Under the pieces are notes generated by a model. The model was not told the origin of the DNA. It saw only the letters and a list, made by a program, of their open reading frames with translations, and ran no database searches. A stretch of DNA of 64,000 bases, from positions 2,236,539 to 2,300,538 of the forward strand of contig MU004185.1 in assembly GCA_010093605.1 (NCBI GenBank), given 5' to 3'. Within the stretch, counting starts at the first letter, position 1. The number at the start of each line of letters is the position of its first letter. Positions 1-11,800 of this stretch are shown one piece after another. This DNA comes from Lophium mytilinum (lineage: Eukaryota; Ascomycota; Dothideomycetes; Mytilinidiales; Mytilinidiaceae). Both the position numbers and the translations under genes were made by a program.

Positions 1-3000
1 GCGACTCATCTTTTGATGAAGCTGATCTGGATGATCTTGACGATGACCTGTACGACAACAGTAATAGTCCCACCAAACAATCAGTAGTATCACCGACCGG
101 GACGAGCGCACCTGGGGCGTATACCTTCAGGATACATGATACTATGATAAGTCTCGCGCCCATGAAAGATATCACATATCCTGTAAAGGGAGGCTCAGAC
201 ACAACAGCATCGCAGGCCGCCTCCTCAGAACTCGTTGCTTCTACTGGCAGGGGTAGGGCGGGCGCCGTTAGCCTCCTGAAACGTGAAGTCGAACCCAAAA
301 CCCTAAAGCAAACTTCCATGTCATCAGCTCGTGGGCTGTGGGCCGTTTCTGCAAGGAAACCAATACCGAAGGGCATGATCACTTCTGGAGCTCAAGATTC
401 GGAGGCCAACATTGCCGCCGATGCCGAATATGACCAGTATTTGGTAGTGTGTAAAGCCAACGGAAGTGGCAGAGAAGATACCTTCACGTACAAAGTCAAC
501 GGGACGACTCTCGAAGAGATTACAACTGGAGACTTCGACAGAGAGGAAGCCTCGACATCAGAGGTCGGAGTCATGGCGAAAGGCACTAAGATTGTCCAGA
601 TTCTTGGAAGCGAAGTCCGGATACTCGACTCGGAACTCGCCCTAAGCCAGATCATTCCAATGGAGGATGAAGAGACAGGTGCGGAATTACGAATCATCAA
701 CACCAGTTTCGCGGACCCTTATATGCTGGTATTGCGGGATGATTCCAGCGTCAAAGTATTTAAAGCAGACGAAGAAGGGGAGGTTGAGGAGATTGAAAGT
801 ACTCTGTTTTCATCAACGAAATGGCTTTCAGGGTGTTTATACACTTCTCCATCCGTTGGTGGCCAAACCTTGGCATTTTTGCTGACAGCAGAAGGTGGAC
901 TCAAAGTACGTTTCGGTCTTAATCAACACATTTGCTAGATTCCACTGCTAACCAAAGCTCAGATATTCGATGTGGGCGATTTAGAAAAGCCAAGCTACGT
1001 TGCAGAGGGCCTTGGGTTTCTTCCTCCTACTTTGACTGCAGAGTACGCACCTCGGAGGTCGACCGCGAAAGCTACACTCACGGAAATACTCGTTGCGGAT
1101 CTAGGCGACGCAACTTGCAAATCACCCCACCTATTTGTATATACTCCCAATTGATTGACAAAACTGATGGAAGCTGACAACAAACGCAGGTCCGAACTGC
1201 CAGCGACGATCTGAATATATACCAACCCTATCACTATCCCTCGAACCAAACTTCCGCGCCCTTCACATCGAATCTTCGGTGGCAAAAGATGCCTCAAATG
1301 CACCTCCCAGCATACTCGGAGGAGTCCAGCCTAGACTCGGAAGATGCTGGCAGTAACAGCACTTTGAAAGTACTGGATAATGTTGGTGGGTACAGCACCG
1401 TGTTCCAGCGCGGTGCATCGCCGTGCTTCATATTCAAGGAAGCTTCAAGTACTCCGAAAGTTATAGGCCTCCGAGGCAAAGCGGTAAAGGGTCTCACACG
1501 ATTTAACACCGCAGCTTGTGAGCTGGGCTTTGCATATGTAGATGCGGATGTGAGGCACCTCGGCTCGTTAGTATTTGTCTGATACTAATTTCATTGCTAG
1601 GATGAATTACGCTTGTGCCAACTTCCATATCAATTCCGATATGGTGACTTGGGCTGGGCTGCCCGCAAGCTCCGACTTGGCGAAGAAATCCATGCTCTAG
1701 ACTACCATCCGAAAGGAGTCTACGTACTTGGAACTGGTCGGATGATTGATTTCACTCTTCCGGACGACTCCTATCATTACGAATGGGCTCGAGAAGGCAC
1801 GCTTGCTTATATTCTTAATCTCAAATTGAAGCTGACCGACGAATCAGAAACGACGTTCAAGCCTCAGGTCGAGCAAGGCATCATTAGGCTACTACATCCC
1901 GAGACGTGGTCTATCATTGATAGGTAGGTGGTTTACTCTCGGAAACCGAACGAAGAGTTGACTAATTGCATGTAGTCACGAACTTGACCCTTACGAACTC
2001 GTGCTTTGTGTAAAGACACTAGACCTTGAAGTCTCGGAGACCACGCACGAGCGCAAGCCCCTCATCGCCGTTGGTACAGCCATTGTTCAGGGAGAGGATC
2101 TCGCAACGAAAGGTTGCATCTACATCTTCGAAGTCATCACCGTTGTTCCACAACCCGGTCGCCCCGAGACCAGCCGCAAGTTAAGACTGATCGTACGGGA
2201 GGAGGTAAAAGGGGCTGTCAGCGCTATCTCCGCAATTGGAACTCAAGGCTTCATGATCATGGCCCAGGGTCAGAAGTGCATGGTCCGAGGACTAAAAGAA
2301 GACGGCACATTGCTCCCTGTCGCCTTTTTGGACATGCAGTGCTACGTTTCGGTTCTAAAGGAACTCTCGGGTACTGGGATGTTGCTCATGGGCGATGCAA
2401 TGAAGGGCTTATGGTTTACTGGATACACTGTACATCCCCTAAAAGTCGCCCATCCTTCTAAGTGCCATGGTCGCTAATAAGACTACAGGAGGAACCCTAC
2501 AAAATGCTCCACTTCGGCAAATCCCGCTCGCACATGGAAGTCCTCGCTGCCGAATTCCTGCCGCACGAGAAACAACTCCACATCGTGATCGCAGACGCGG
2601 ACTGCAACATCCACGTGTTGCAATTCGACCCAGAACGTACGTCTGCTCTACCCCCCTCTCCCCAGCCTCTCTAACATCTGCAACCCAGACCCGAAATCCC
2701 TCTCTGGCCAACGCCTCCTCCACAAATCCACCTATCACACCGGCCACTTCCCGACCTCCATGACCCTCCTCCGCTCCTCCCTCTCCCCCGCCATGACCGC
2801 TCTCCCAGACCCGCAAACCTCTTCCGCAACCCCCATGGACGTCGACGAGCCCGCCGCTACGGGGCCTTTGCACCATATTCTCCACACCTCCTCTTCCGGC
2901 ATCCTGTCTCTCCTCACGCCGTTATCTGAGAGCACCTACCGCCGTCTTAGCGCGCTCGCTACGCATCTTACTAACACACTGGAACACCCGTGCGGACTGA

Positions 3001-3191
3001 ATCCGCGCGCGTATCGGAAGGTCGAGAGCGAGGGGTTTGGAAATCGCGGCGTGCTTGACGGGGGTGTGTTACGCAGGTGGGGAGAACTTAGTTCTCAGCG
3101 TAGGGCGGAGGCGTGCGGGAAGGTAGGGACGGAGGAGTGGGTTGTGCGGAGTGATTTGGAGGTTTTGGGGGGAGCGGGATTAGGATTCTGA
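1..3191 (+). CDS. CFT1: CFT1/CPSF160 cleavage and polyadenylation factor subunit, C-terminal part (5' truncated)
   Basis: Large WD40-type beta-propeller subunit of the nuclear cleavage and polyadenylation factor, needed for pre-mRNA 3'-end processing. The window starts inside the gene; the frame is open from base 3 and about 954 residues remain. I place introns at 906-962, 1137-1189, 1550-1600, 1924-1975, 2430-2488 and 2637-2688. All are GT-AG and the total keeps one frame. The protein runs from an acidic Asp-rich stretch (bases 3-60) through the CPSF_A-type region. Near the C-terminus it shows the conserved LNPRAYR stretch (about 2998-3018) and a [15 protein letters not shown]-type block (3060-3105). 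It ends in GAGLGF, typical of fungal Cft1. Assignment rests on recognition of these conserved blocks. The N-terminus and promoter lie outside the window. Confidence 0.9.
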
Positions 3192-3647
3192 GCATTGAAG
3201 CGAAGGGAGTTTGAAGTGCGAGAGAGAGGTTTAGGGGGGTGGCGAGGAGAGGGGGCGACAGGAGATGAGAGAAGGGGGGTTGCGTATTACCGGGGAGAGG
3301 GGTCGTTTCTAAGCAGGTCAGAGCTAGCCTGAATTGATTATACGTCTGATTAATGTGATGATGGTCTGTTGTGCACTGAGGAAGTTGCTGTATGTTGGAG
3401 ATGGTGAGGTGGTGCGTGGAGATGCGGGTGGCGCTGTGACGGAAGGCTGCCGTTTGTAGGGACACGCGATAGGGGTCGCACACCGCTTGTATAATTATCT
3501 CGTTTTTCTCCCTTTCTACAGGACGAACGCAGGATCTGCAGCAACGGCACATGTTACTAGTTCTCTACCTGCCCCTAAAGTGTGTTCAAGGGATCTCTTC
3601 GTCTGCTAACTACACCCCTTTGTCATTTGGTTCAGGACTAAACAACC
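3192..3647. other. Intergenic, CFT1 3' region and leader of the small ORF
   Basis: Purine-rich just after the CFT1 stop. A plausible 5'-UTR intron of the next ORF lies at 3580-3635: GT donor, GCTAAC branch site, TTCAG acceptor. Nothing else seen. Confidence 0.5.
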
Positions 3648-3863
3648 ATGCCCGGAGAAAACAGTAATGATAAGAAGGGCGAGAAGAGAGTACCGTCAAC
3701 GCTCTGGTTCTTCGCCGGCGGGAGGGGCAGGCCGCCGACTGTAGACGCGTGGCGAGCGAGGCGGAAGCCGGAGAGGGAAGAAAGGGTTAGCGTGATGGAA
3801 GCACTTGCGATTAGACTTTTGGTGCCGAAATCGAAGAGTAGAGACAAGGAGAGGAAGCGATAA
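3648..3863 (+). CDS. Small basic hypothetical protein (71 aa)
   Basis: Unrecognised 71-residue ORF. It starts at an ATG in good context (acc ATG), with an in-frame TAA 12 nt upstream, so the start is fixed if the ORF is real. A short aromatic/Gly core (STLWFFAGGRGRPP, about residues 17-30) is followed by a strongly basic, charged C-terminal half. No signal peptide or membrane segment is seen. The likely spliced leader (3580-3635) favours a real transcript. The small size and compositional bias leave open that it is not translated. Confidence 0.45.
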   Translation: MPGENSNDKKGEKRVPSTLWFFAGGRGRPPTVDAWRARRKPEREERVSVMEALAIRLLVPKSKSRDKERKR

Positions 3864-4166
3864 TGAGAACTCTGAGGAGTTAAAGACAACTTTTCAGTTG
3901 ATATTCACTTCTACATGACTCCGTGAACGTGTGTTAGAGAGACCAGGAATGATCGATTGAAGTGGTAGTTCTCAGGCATTCGGACATGATGTACTCGATT
4001 TAGTGGGAGAACTTGTGAGATTTGAATGTTACAGGAGCGTCGACAGCGTGAGTACGGTGCATGGCCAGGTAGGAAGCCATCGAAGATAGGTCAGCATACC
4101 CGTCCACCAGATAACATACAGTGGAGCGAGAACAAGCCCGCATAGCTCTTCCTAAATGTATAGGCT
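3864..4166. other. Intergenic between convergent genes
   Basis: About 300 bp between the stop of the small ORF and the stop of the minus-strand 2EXR-like gene. No ORF or repeat recognised. Confidence 0.5.
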
Positions 4167-5168
4167 CTAAACCACCTTAATTTTTTCTAGAAATCCTTCC
4201 TTCAAATACCTCTGAACCTCCGCATATATCTTTTCCGGGCGTTTCATCGCGTTTCGAAGAATGTATCCGTCGAATCCAGTATACAACGGAGGAAAAAGTT
4301 GCGGGTAAGGATGGAAATACTTGTGCATGAGATCCGTGCTGAACGGTGGACTATCAAAGGCCACCTGAAGAATTCGCAAGTTCGGCAGGTTGTTCAAGCT
4401 TAGAAGACCGAGCATTGTGCTGTTTGGAGTCAAATGCTCGCCACGGTCAAATAAACCCTCCAAACTCTTTTGCTCGGGAAGCCTTCCGAGGAACGCGTAG
4501 TGCGTATTCAAACCCAGGCGCAGTGAACGCAGTTGTTTGCATTCGCGAAGAAGAACCAGCAGCCTCTGAAACTGCCACTCGGCCTCGCGTTGCGCATCGT
4601 AAAACTCGTACACTCTGCGGCCATGGGGGCCCTCGTAAATCATGGAGCTTTCTCCGGCGGCGGAAATCGGATGGAGATTGATGGCCGTGATGACCGCACG
4701 CCCTTCGGCACCGATGCTTTCGAGGAAGGCGAGTTGATGCCACAAGCCAAGGCCTTTCGCACCCGACACTATGAAGCCGTTGTTCGCGAAGAAATAGGTC
4801 CAGGCCTCGCGGGCGATCTTGCGATCTGTGAATCGCGTGAGTGTGTTTAGTGTTCGGATGCAGTTGATCTCGTCGTATCTGTGGAGTTCCCTCCAAAGTT
4901 TGTGCTTGTCCTCGCCTCCGCTCCACCAAATTCGCACCATCGAATAGTGAAACGATTTTTCGGATTTGAATGTGATGTCCATGGGGTATGGGCATTTCAG
5001 AAGTAGGACGAAAAGCTGGTTGCGCACTTCACCAGGAAGCTTGTGAAGGAGTGGTGCTAACTGGCCGCGGACAAGTCCATCGCTCATGTCTGAATTTGAG
5101 TTGGAAGGAGTGGCGAGCTCCGCAGATTCTGGCCCCGGGGTCGTAGGAATTGGAGAGTGCGCGGGCAT
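4167..5168 (-). CDS. 2EXR/F-box-like domain protein (333 aa)
   Basis: Single-exon protein of a lineage-expanded fungal family. After a Ser/Pro-rich leader (residues 1-30) it has an LHKLPGEVRNQLF motif around residues 42-54. This is the Leu-Pro-x-Glu-Val-Arg-Asn signature of 2EXR/F-box-like domains. A family-typical Trp/Phe-rich segment follows (REAWTYFFANNGF, about 118-130), and the C-terminal half is Leu-rich. Members are usually described as hypothetical; a substrate-recognition role is inferred from F-box similarity only. The ATG at 5168 fits. Related proteins occur at 20426-22276 and, broken, at 23080-24043. Confidence 0.7.
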   Translation of the reverse strand: MPAHSPIPTTPGPESAELATPSNSNSDMSDGLVRGQLAPLLHKLPGEVRNQLFVLLLKCPYPMDITFKSEKSFHYSMVRIWWSGGEDKHKLWRELHRYDEINCIRTLNTLTRFTDRKIAREAWTYFFANNGFIVSGAKGLGLWHQLAFLESIGAEGRAVITAINLHPISAAGESSMIYEGPHGRRVYEFYDAQREAEWQFQRLLVLLRECKQLRSLRLGLNTHYAFLGRLPEQKSLEGLFDRGEHLTPNSTMLGLLSLNNLPNLRILQVAFDSPPFSTDLMHKYFHPYPQLFPPLYTGFDGYILRNAMKRPEKIYAEVQRYLKEGFLEKIKVV

Positions 5169-5668
5169 GTCTGCGTTCCTTGGCTTCGTGTTTTGTCTGA
5201 GTACGTTTATATCGGTATAGTGCGGGTCTGGTTTTACAAAATGTGTGGTGTTGCAAGGGGTAACGTTTAGAAGAGTTTCAAAAAGTCACCTGTCATTTTT
5301 GGACCAGGGCGTGGCATAATGGGATGAGAAGAGATGTGGTAGCGAGGACAAGTCGGACCCACGGATCGCACTCCAGATGCCAGCCATATCTACACGGAGG
5401 CAACCAGGTTTTGTAAAGCAACACAGTAAACATTATGAAGAGAGAAACTAATACAGAACGCACTACTCGATAAGTAAATGTGCATAGAATAAGAATTAAT
5501 TCAAAGTACTTCTAGAATGTGGAGTAAAATGTAGAAGAGATTATACTCGTCAATGATTAAATGAGCTTCCATTCAAACCCCGTAGCTGCTGGATCTCAGC
5601 TTTATACTGCCAAAACACAATTTTATATAGGGAAAAGAAGAAGAATCTAGGTATTGTTACTTCAAACC
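5169..5668. other. Intergenic, promoter of the 2EXR-like gene and 3' flank of the lipase gene
   Basis: AT-rich stretch, especially 5400-5660. Both neighbours are on the minus strand. No ORF of note. Confidence 0.5.
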
Positions 5669-8060
5669 TCAAGCCCCCTGAATCTCAGCCTCCAAATCGC
5701 GATTTCCCTCTCCACCACCTCCACTAACCTGCTGCTTCCCTTTCTCGCTCCACTCGCCCGCTGTAGTATCCAAACCAGTCTTTGCGCTCTCCGTCTTTCC
5801 ACCTTTCTTATAGAAATCTGTGATTTCCTCGCAGCCCTTAGGTGTTCGGCAGACATTCCGAGCGAGTTCCGGGGCGGTGCGCCATAAGACCTGTCGAACT
5901 TCCTTGCCGACTTTCTCGATACTATCCATGCTCCAGAGAGGGTCGAGGTGCTCATCTGTTAGTAGTGTTAATATTGCGAAAGGTGTTAGGATAAGAAAGA
6001 GGAGGGAGCTTACAGCCTTCAATGATCTTAGAATGGACGAGATCGACATGCGGCTCCCGATTCCGATCAAAGCGGCGCAGGAGTCTACGCCCATCTACTA
6101 GATCATCTGCACCACATACCCAGAGTGCGATGGGCGGCGTTTGCGGGCCATACCACGCGTAGCGAGAGCGGTCTGTGTTTCGGCGGCGGAGGACACGATC
6201 TTTCGTTATTCTCTCCTCCGTGGTGGACTCTTTCTTGAAAGCAGGCCTTGTCGGCCTTCTATCTTCGTCATCAGAAGAATCATCGCTCGACTGTTCTTCC
6301 ACTTGGTCTTCTTCCTCGTCTTCCCTGTCCTCGGTTATTTTTTGTTCCTTCGTCGCCAAAATGCACTTATGCTTCGCGAAGCACTCCCTTCCGAGCCACC
6401 ATCGCATCGACTCTGCGCTTACGTAGACCGGCGCGAACTGAAACATGCGATCTCGAAGACCGCGCTCCCATCGTTCATCGGTCCAATTGAACAAGAAAGA
6501 AAAGACTCGGTACCCCATCGCGCCGTAGAAGTTCCCTGGTAGCAGCGAATGCATAGTCAGCATGAACGGGATGAATGCGTGGATCCCAAAGAATATACGA
6601 AACATGCCGGGAGAGATGACTCGCATGAACTTGAAATACATCTTCCCGATTAGCGGGCCCGCGTACGCAGCTGGAGCTAAGGCGCAGAAAACGCTAATCT
6701 TTTCACCGATATCCGGTCGTTGCTCTTTAGCAAGCGCAACAAACGTTTGAGTTGTCCCTTGGCTATGGGCGATGAGGCCGAGTTTCTCGAACCCTGTTTC
6801 GGACAGCACACGCGATATGAGCGCGGGAAGATCCATACATCCCATCTGCCGGATATTCCAGGCCCACATTCGCGGGTCGCTGTACTCGAGTACATTATGC
6901 CGAGGATTAAACCCGCAACGATTGTTACCGAGCCAAACATCGTAGCCAGATTTGGCGAGGAAGAAGGCGAGGCTGTCGTCGTCGTTGGTACAATAGGCGC
7001 CAGCGGATTGGAGGAGACCGTGGATGAGGAGGATAGGGTATTTCTTGTTTCCGGATTTGGTTTGAGATGATGATGTGGTTTCATCTGAAGAGTGTGGAGG
7101 GAAGACATCGGGAGAGTGTTGTTCGCGGTCTTTGGCGGAGGAGGGACGGTGCTCGCGTGGATCGTAGACGTGCCATAGTTCGATGATAAAGCCGTCTTCT
7201 GTTTGAACGTCGAAGATCTCGACGTCTAGGCCGACACGGCGGGCATAGTAGCTAACATCACACACAATAGGGTCTTTGCCTCCTTCCAGAGGTGCAAACT
7301 CCTCGGCATCCTCCGCGCTATCACTGATGGTACTCTCTGTCACGTGATTCCGCCTCCTCAATTTTTTCTGTTTCTGTTCCCAGGCTCTCTCAGCGAGCTT
7401 CCGCGCTTTTCTTCGCCGCTCTTCCTCTTCGTAAAATGGTCGCCTCTTATCAGGGTTGCGGAAAGTAAGCCTGAGCCATATATGACTCCACATTAACGGT
7501 ATGCTAGTGAAGGCGGCACCTAGTATTATGACTAGTAAGAAATTTAGAGATAGCACAGCCGACGACACTCTGAAAGCCAAGCACTCGATACGCCTTAATA
7601 GCGTAGGAGGGCCATATAGTGGTAACGGAGGAAACAAGGGATTTGTTCTTGATGGTGGAGCTGCCTGTTTCAATGGGGCCTCTGGCTCTGTGCTCTGCCT
7701 TGCATCTCCTTCGCTTGGTCGTGCGCCATGAATTGATTCTCTCCCTGGAGCTTCGCCTTCGTGGACAGGCTCAGCTTCTGACGGGTCTCGGTCCTCAATG
7801 ATATCTTTCAGTCGGTTCAGCTTAATTGCCTCGTCCACAGGTACAGCAGGTAGTCGGCCTCCGTTGGCAGTCTGGATCACGGGATCGTTGGGGGTGATGA
7901 ACTTCGCTTCAACAGCCTGAGTGGAGCCTGTGGTGTCATCTTCTTGAGATGGACTGTATTGTGCCAATCGCTCTGACTGTTGGGCGAATCCAATGGCGGC
8001 TTTGGCTTTTGTGGAAGCCTTGTCCTCAACTTTGTCTTTAACGGTTGAGAGACTAGGCAT
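5669..8060 (-). CDS. Acid-lipase-family steryl ester hydrolase / lipase (about 777 aa)
   Basis: Alpha/beta hydrolase of the lysosomal acid lipase/Tgl1-Yeh family, expected to hydrolyse steryl esters or acylglycerols at lipid droplets or internal membranes. A hydrophobic segment (about residues 167-192) precedes the catalytic domain and probably anchors it. The AB-hydrolase lipase entry motif (DVEIFDVQTEDGFIIELWH) is present. The nucleophile is in AHSQG (Ser about 433) and the acidic residue in CGADD (about 652). One intron (6013-5956) splits the gene; the catalytic His of YEHLD (about 685) is in exon 2, so the second exon is essential. The first in-frame ATG is at 8060 with G at -3; the upstream open stretch has no ATG. 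An acidic low-complexity insert (EDREDEEEDQVEEQSS region) lies between core and C-terminus. It shares an 800-bp promoter region with PEX6. Confidence 0.87.
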
Positions 8061-8862
8061 TGCTAGATTCTCTAGCGCGGCGAAGCTGTGGAGAAGACAG
8101 TGGGGAGAATACGATGTACATGTGGGATTTCTTCGGGGTGTAAAGAAAGACAATGACTGAAGGAAATCTAGGGACAAGCTCAAGAATAATGTGGCGTGAA
8201 GGGCATCTAGGTAGTTGTAGTAGCGACTGGGGACTGGGTGTCACAAGCAAATGCAATGGAAAGTGCGATATAGATAACAATGGTGGTGGCGCAGAGCGTT
8301 CGCCCACACCTGCCGCTATCATGCAAGTTTCGTCGTTGTGCCGCCGCTTAAGTATAAATGATGTCAGGCTGCGGCTGGGGAGATCATCCCTGCTTTAGGT
8401 CTGACAGGCCAACCTGGGGATCGGGGTACGCGAGAGATGTGCTTCGTGGATAGGCAAATGATTGGTAGAAATAGGCTTGGAAAACCCCCATGCCGCTGCA
8501 TCGTCTCCTGATGTCGTTGGTCCTTTTACCCATTCCGCTATGCCAAGGCTTTCCACTCCTCCCGCCAAGCCTCCGCCATGGTCCCCTCTCCTTCAAGTTT
8601 CTCGAAAGCGCAGCATCATTAGATATTCAAGAGCAAATGTAATGCAAGACTAGAACACTACGGATCTCGTTCTCATAAGGCCATATACACCGCTCAAGCC
8701 TCCCCGCCCCAGCTTCCAGAGTCAGCTGCAAAGAATTAGCCTCGGTTCGCGCATATTCACTTCCTTGGCATTGGAAGCCGAACATCAACTCCATGTGTTG
8801 CTGAGAAAGGACTTCCTCGTCCCACGATCGCAATTGGGTCTTCTACGCGTTCGCCGAACACA
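8061..8862. other. Divergent promoter region, lipase gene (-) / PEX6 (+)
   Basis: 802 bp between two divergent start codons. Short ORFs occur in several frames but none looks coding. Both neighbours act in lipid or peroxisome metabolism, so shared control is possible; I see no named motif. Confidence 0.5.
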
Positions 8863-11800
8863 ATGGAAGCCAAAGAGAGGCCGCTCAACCCTCGAAAGAG
8901 GCGCAGGAGGAGACCAGACCGACCCGCCATCTCCGCTCGGCTGCTGCTGGATGAGAGGATGAAGGGTGAGGTTGGAGTGCTGTCCGAGGATCTATTCGCG
9001 GATTTGTTCCCAGAAAGTAGGCAGTCGTCTGGTATGTGTTAGCGCAGGTTCTCGCCTGTACAGCCGTCCGCTAATGCGCGATCACAGCGAACGAGCAAGC
9101 TTCAACACCCGATCGCGTCCATCACGTAGCTATAACGCCCTGGTTACCAAGCTCCATAGCTTCGCCGCGAAGTGCATCATGGGCCATACTCCCTGTACGA
9201 GCCGCTTCGAAGGCGGATACCACCACGACTCGACCGCATTCGTCACTCCAGTTCCCCGCTGCATCGCTGGCCCTCCAGTCCTTCATACACACATTGCATA
9301 CTTTGTCACCCAACAAGCAACAGCGGAGGGACACGCCGATTGAAATCAGGATACTGGATGTGCTACCGGTCGGTCTGGATACTGTCTTCGTCAGCGTGGA
9401 CACGGACGCGCTGCGGAAGCTCGACGAGGTGCACGCAAAATTTGGGGGAGGCTTCGGGGTTAGACGCGCCAACGGCACCGTCAAGGGGCCCAAGGAACGT
9501 TTTCTCGAGGTCAATGGGGTATCTGGGAAAGCGAAACCCGGCGTGGATCTCAGCACACAAGAGCAGACGTGGAAAAATGCCGTCCGTGATGCCCTCAAGG
9601 AGCCTACGGTCGTCCATACTGGAGATTTGCTACCACTACCACTACCGTCGCATCCGATAACACATGTCCCTCCACCTCCGGCGAAGATCACAGCATGTGA
9701 GCCCGTATCTCAGGGGTTGCTTCTACCAAACACGAAAATAGTGGTTCTCCGATCCCATGGCCATTCGAAAACGTCGAAAGTGATTGCCCCAGTGCCATCC
9801 TTATCAAACGGAGCTGGCGATGACGATGAAGATACGTCAAACGAACAGTTTTATTCTGCAGCAGAGGAAAGAAATGCGTCACAAGGAGCAACCCCGCCGG
9901 ACGAAGAAAACTCGACAACCGATAATCTAGATTCCGAGCTGTCAGGTACGGATGGTGGAGATTTGTCTGATGACGACGACATGATATCCCTAAGCGCGCC
10001 CACGCTGCCCCCTCAGTCTTCCGGGGTACTTTCCTCATTTTCTTCTGCAACACCCCGTCCGGGGGGATTCCATACAACCGGCATTGCTACACCCGGATCG
10101 GTTTTTTCTAGCTTTACAGCAACAACAGCACGGGGCCCGACTGCATCAAAATCAAAAGTGTTCAAAGCCCAGGGGCTGTTACAGCCTATATCAGATGAGC
10201 TACTTCATCCAAAGCCTGGAAGCGACGATGACGAAGAAGCACGTGTTTTCGTTGACACCAATACCTTAGTGAAGGTAGGATGCTTCTCTGGAGATTGGGT
10301 CAAACTAGAAGCTGCTGCAGAGCCCCCACAACACGGCCTTGGGGCCTGGGGCTTCGGCGCTTTTGGCGAAGAGCATGAGGATCCTCCGGAATGGCGAGCG
10401 GCAAGAATCTTTGGCTTGCCTGAAAGCTTGTCGAAGAAGCCTCATCGATACCCTGTCAATAGGTTAGCGACTCGAAGGTCAAGTTTCTCTGGCATGCTTT
10501 CCTCTGCTCCAGCCTCTCAAGCTTATGTATCTCCTGTTCTCTTGGCCAACCTAGGAGAGCCCACACATCTACGCATAGCATCTCTTTCGCCCCTTCAGGC
10601 ATCCCACTTGCCAAGAGGTTCTATTCTGAAACCCCGCCTCACAAGCTCCTCCATACCCCCTTCGGCGAAGGAGGTGACTCTATTGAAGCTTTCTACTCCT
10701 TTGTCTACCGATCGATTGCTTCAATCTAGCCTTTTCGCTGCTTTGAAGGAGCACTTTGAGCAAAAACGACGGATAGTAAAAAGCGGTGATCTGGTGGGGA
10801 TCTCCATTGATGAACGACTGGGGAAAGCCGTGTTCCAAACTTCTACCACCGAGGACGATGCAGGAAACGAAGATCTGCTGTTCAAGTCGAAGCAAAAAAG
10901 CTCTCAAGATACCTCAGCTAGCGAAGACTGGAGTCCGAAAGCTGTTGCGTGGTTCAAAGTTGGCAATGTCATCGCGGCACAATCCGAGACTTTGGACAAT
11001 GATGAGATGCAGATTTGGGGAGGAGTCGTATCAGTGGATGCGGCGGGCACCAAAATGGTACAAGCAGGAAGCGAGCAGGGGAAGGTTCCCGCTACTATCA
11101 ACAGCTCTTGGCAATATTACCTGAACGCAAAACGAGCGCCTGCTCCCTCTGCGCAGGCTTCGACGCAAGCTATGGGAATAGATGACCTACCAAAGCCCTA
11201 TATATCCTCACTTCGACGTCGTCTAAGGGAGTTGATGTCTGCAGCGACAAGTCCACGCGCCATACATCTGGGACTCCCCCCATTAGCAATTCTGATCACT
11301 TCAACCCAGCGAGGTATTGGGAAAGCCACTGTTGCCACTTTAGCTGGCGAAGATCTAGGACTCCATACCTTCTCCATTGATGCGTTCGACATATTGACCG
11401 AAGGCGGCGCAGGCGGAGGTGATGTCAAGACCGAAGCTTTCCTCAAAGCGAGGGCAGAACGTGCTTTTACTTGCGGAGCGGAGTACACAACCCTCCTTCT
11501 CAAGCATGTCGAAGCCTTAAACGCCGATCGGATGACCACAGCTCTCAAAGAAGTTCTCGCAGACTCCAGAGTCCTAATAGCAACTACAACAGAAATTGAC
11601 AAAGTCCCTGAAGGAATCCGCGGCCTCTTCACCCATGAACTGGAAATGTCCGCCCCCGACGAAGGCGAACGAGAGGGGATACTCCGCGGCGTCGTCGAGA
11701 ACTCTGGCATCCGCCTATCCCCCGATGTCGAGCTCTCCAGCGTTGCCATCAAGACTGCCGCCCTCGTAGCCGGCGATCTTGTCGATGTAGTGGACCGAGC

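Noticed and set aside
8061-8183. Longer N-terminus for the lipase gene
   Set aside because: The stretch is open but has no in-frame ATG; the first ATG is at 8060.
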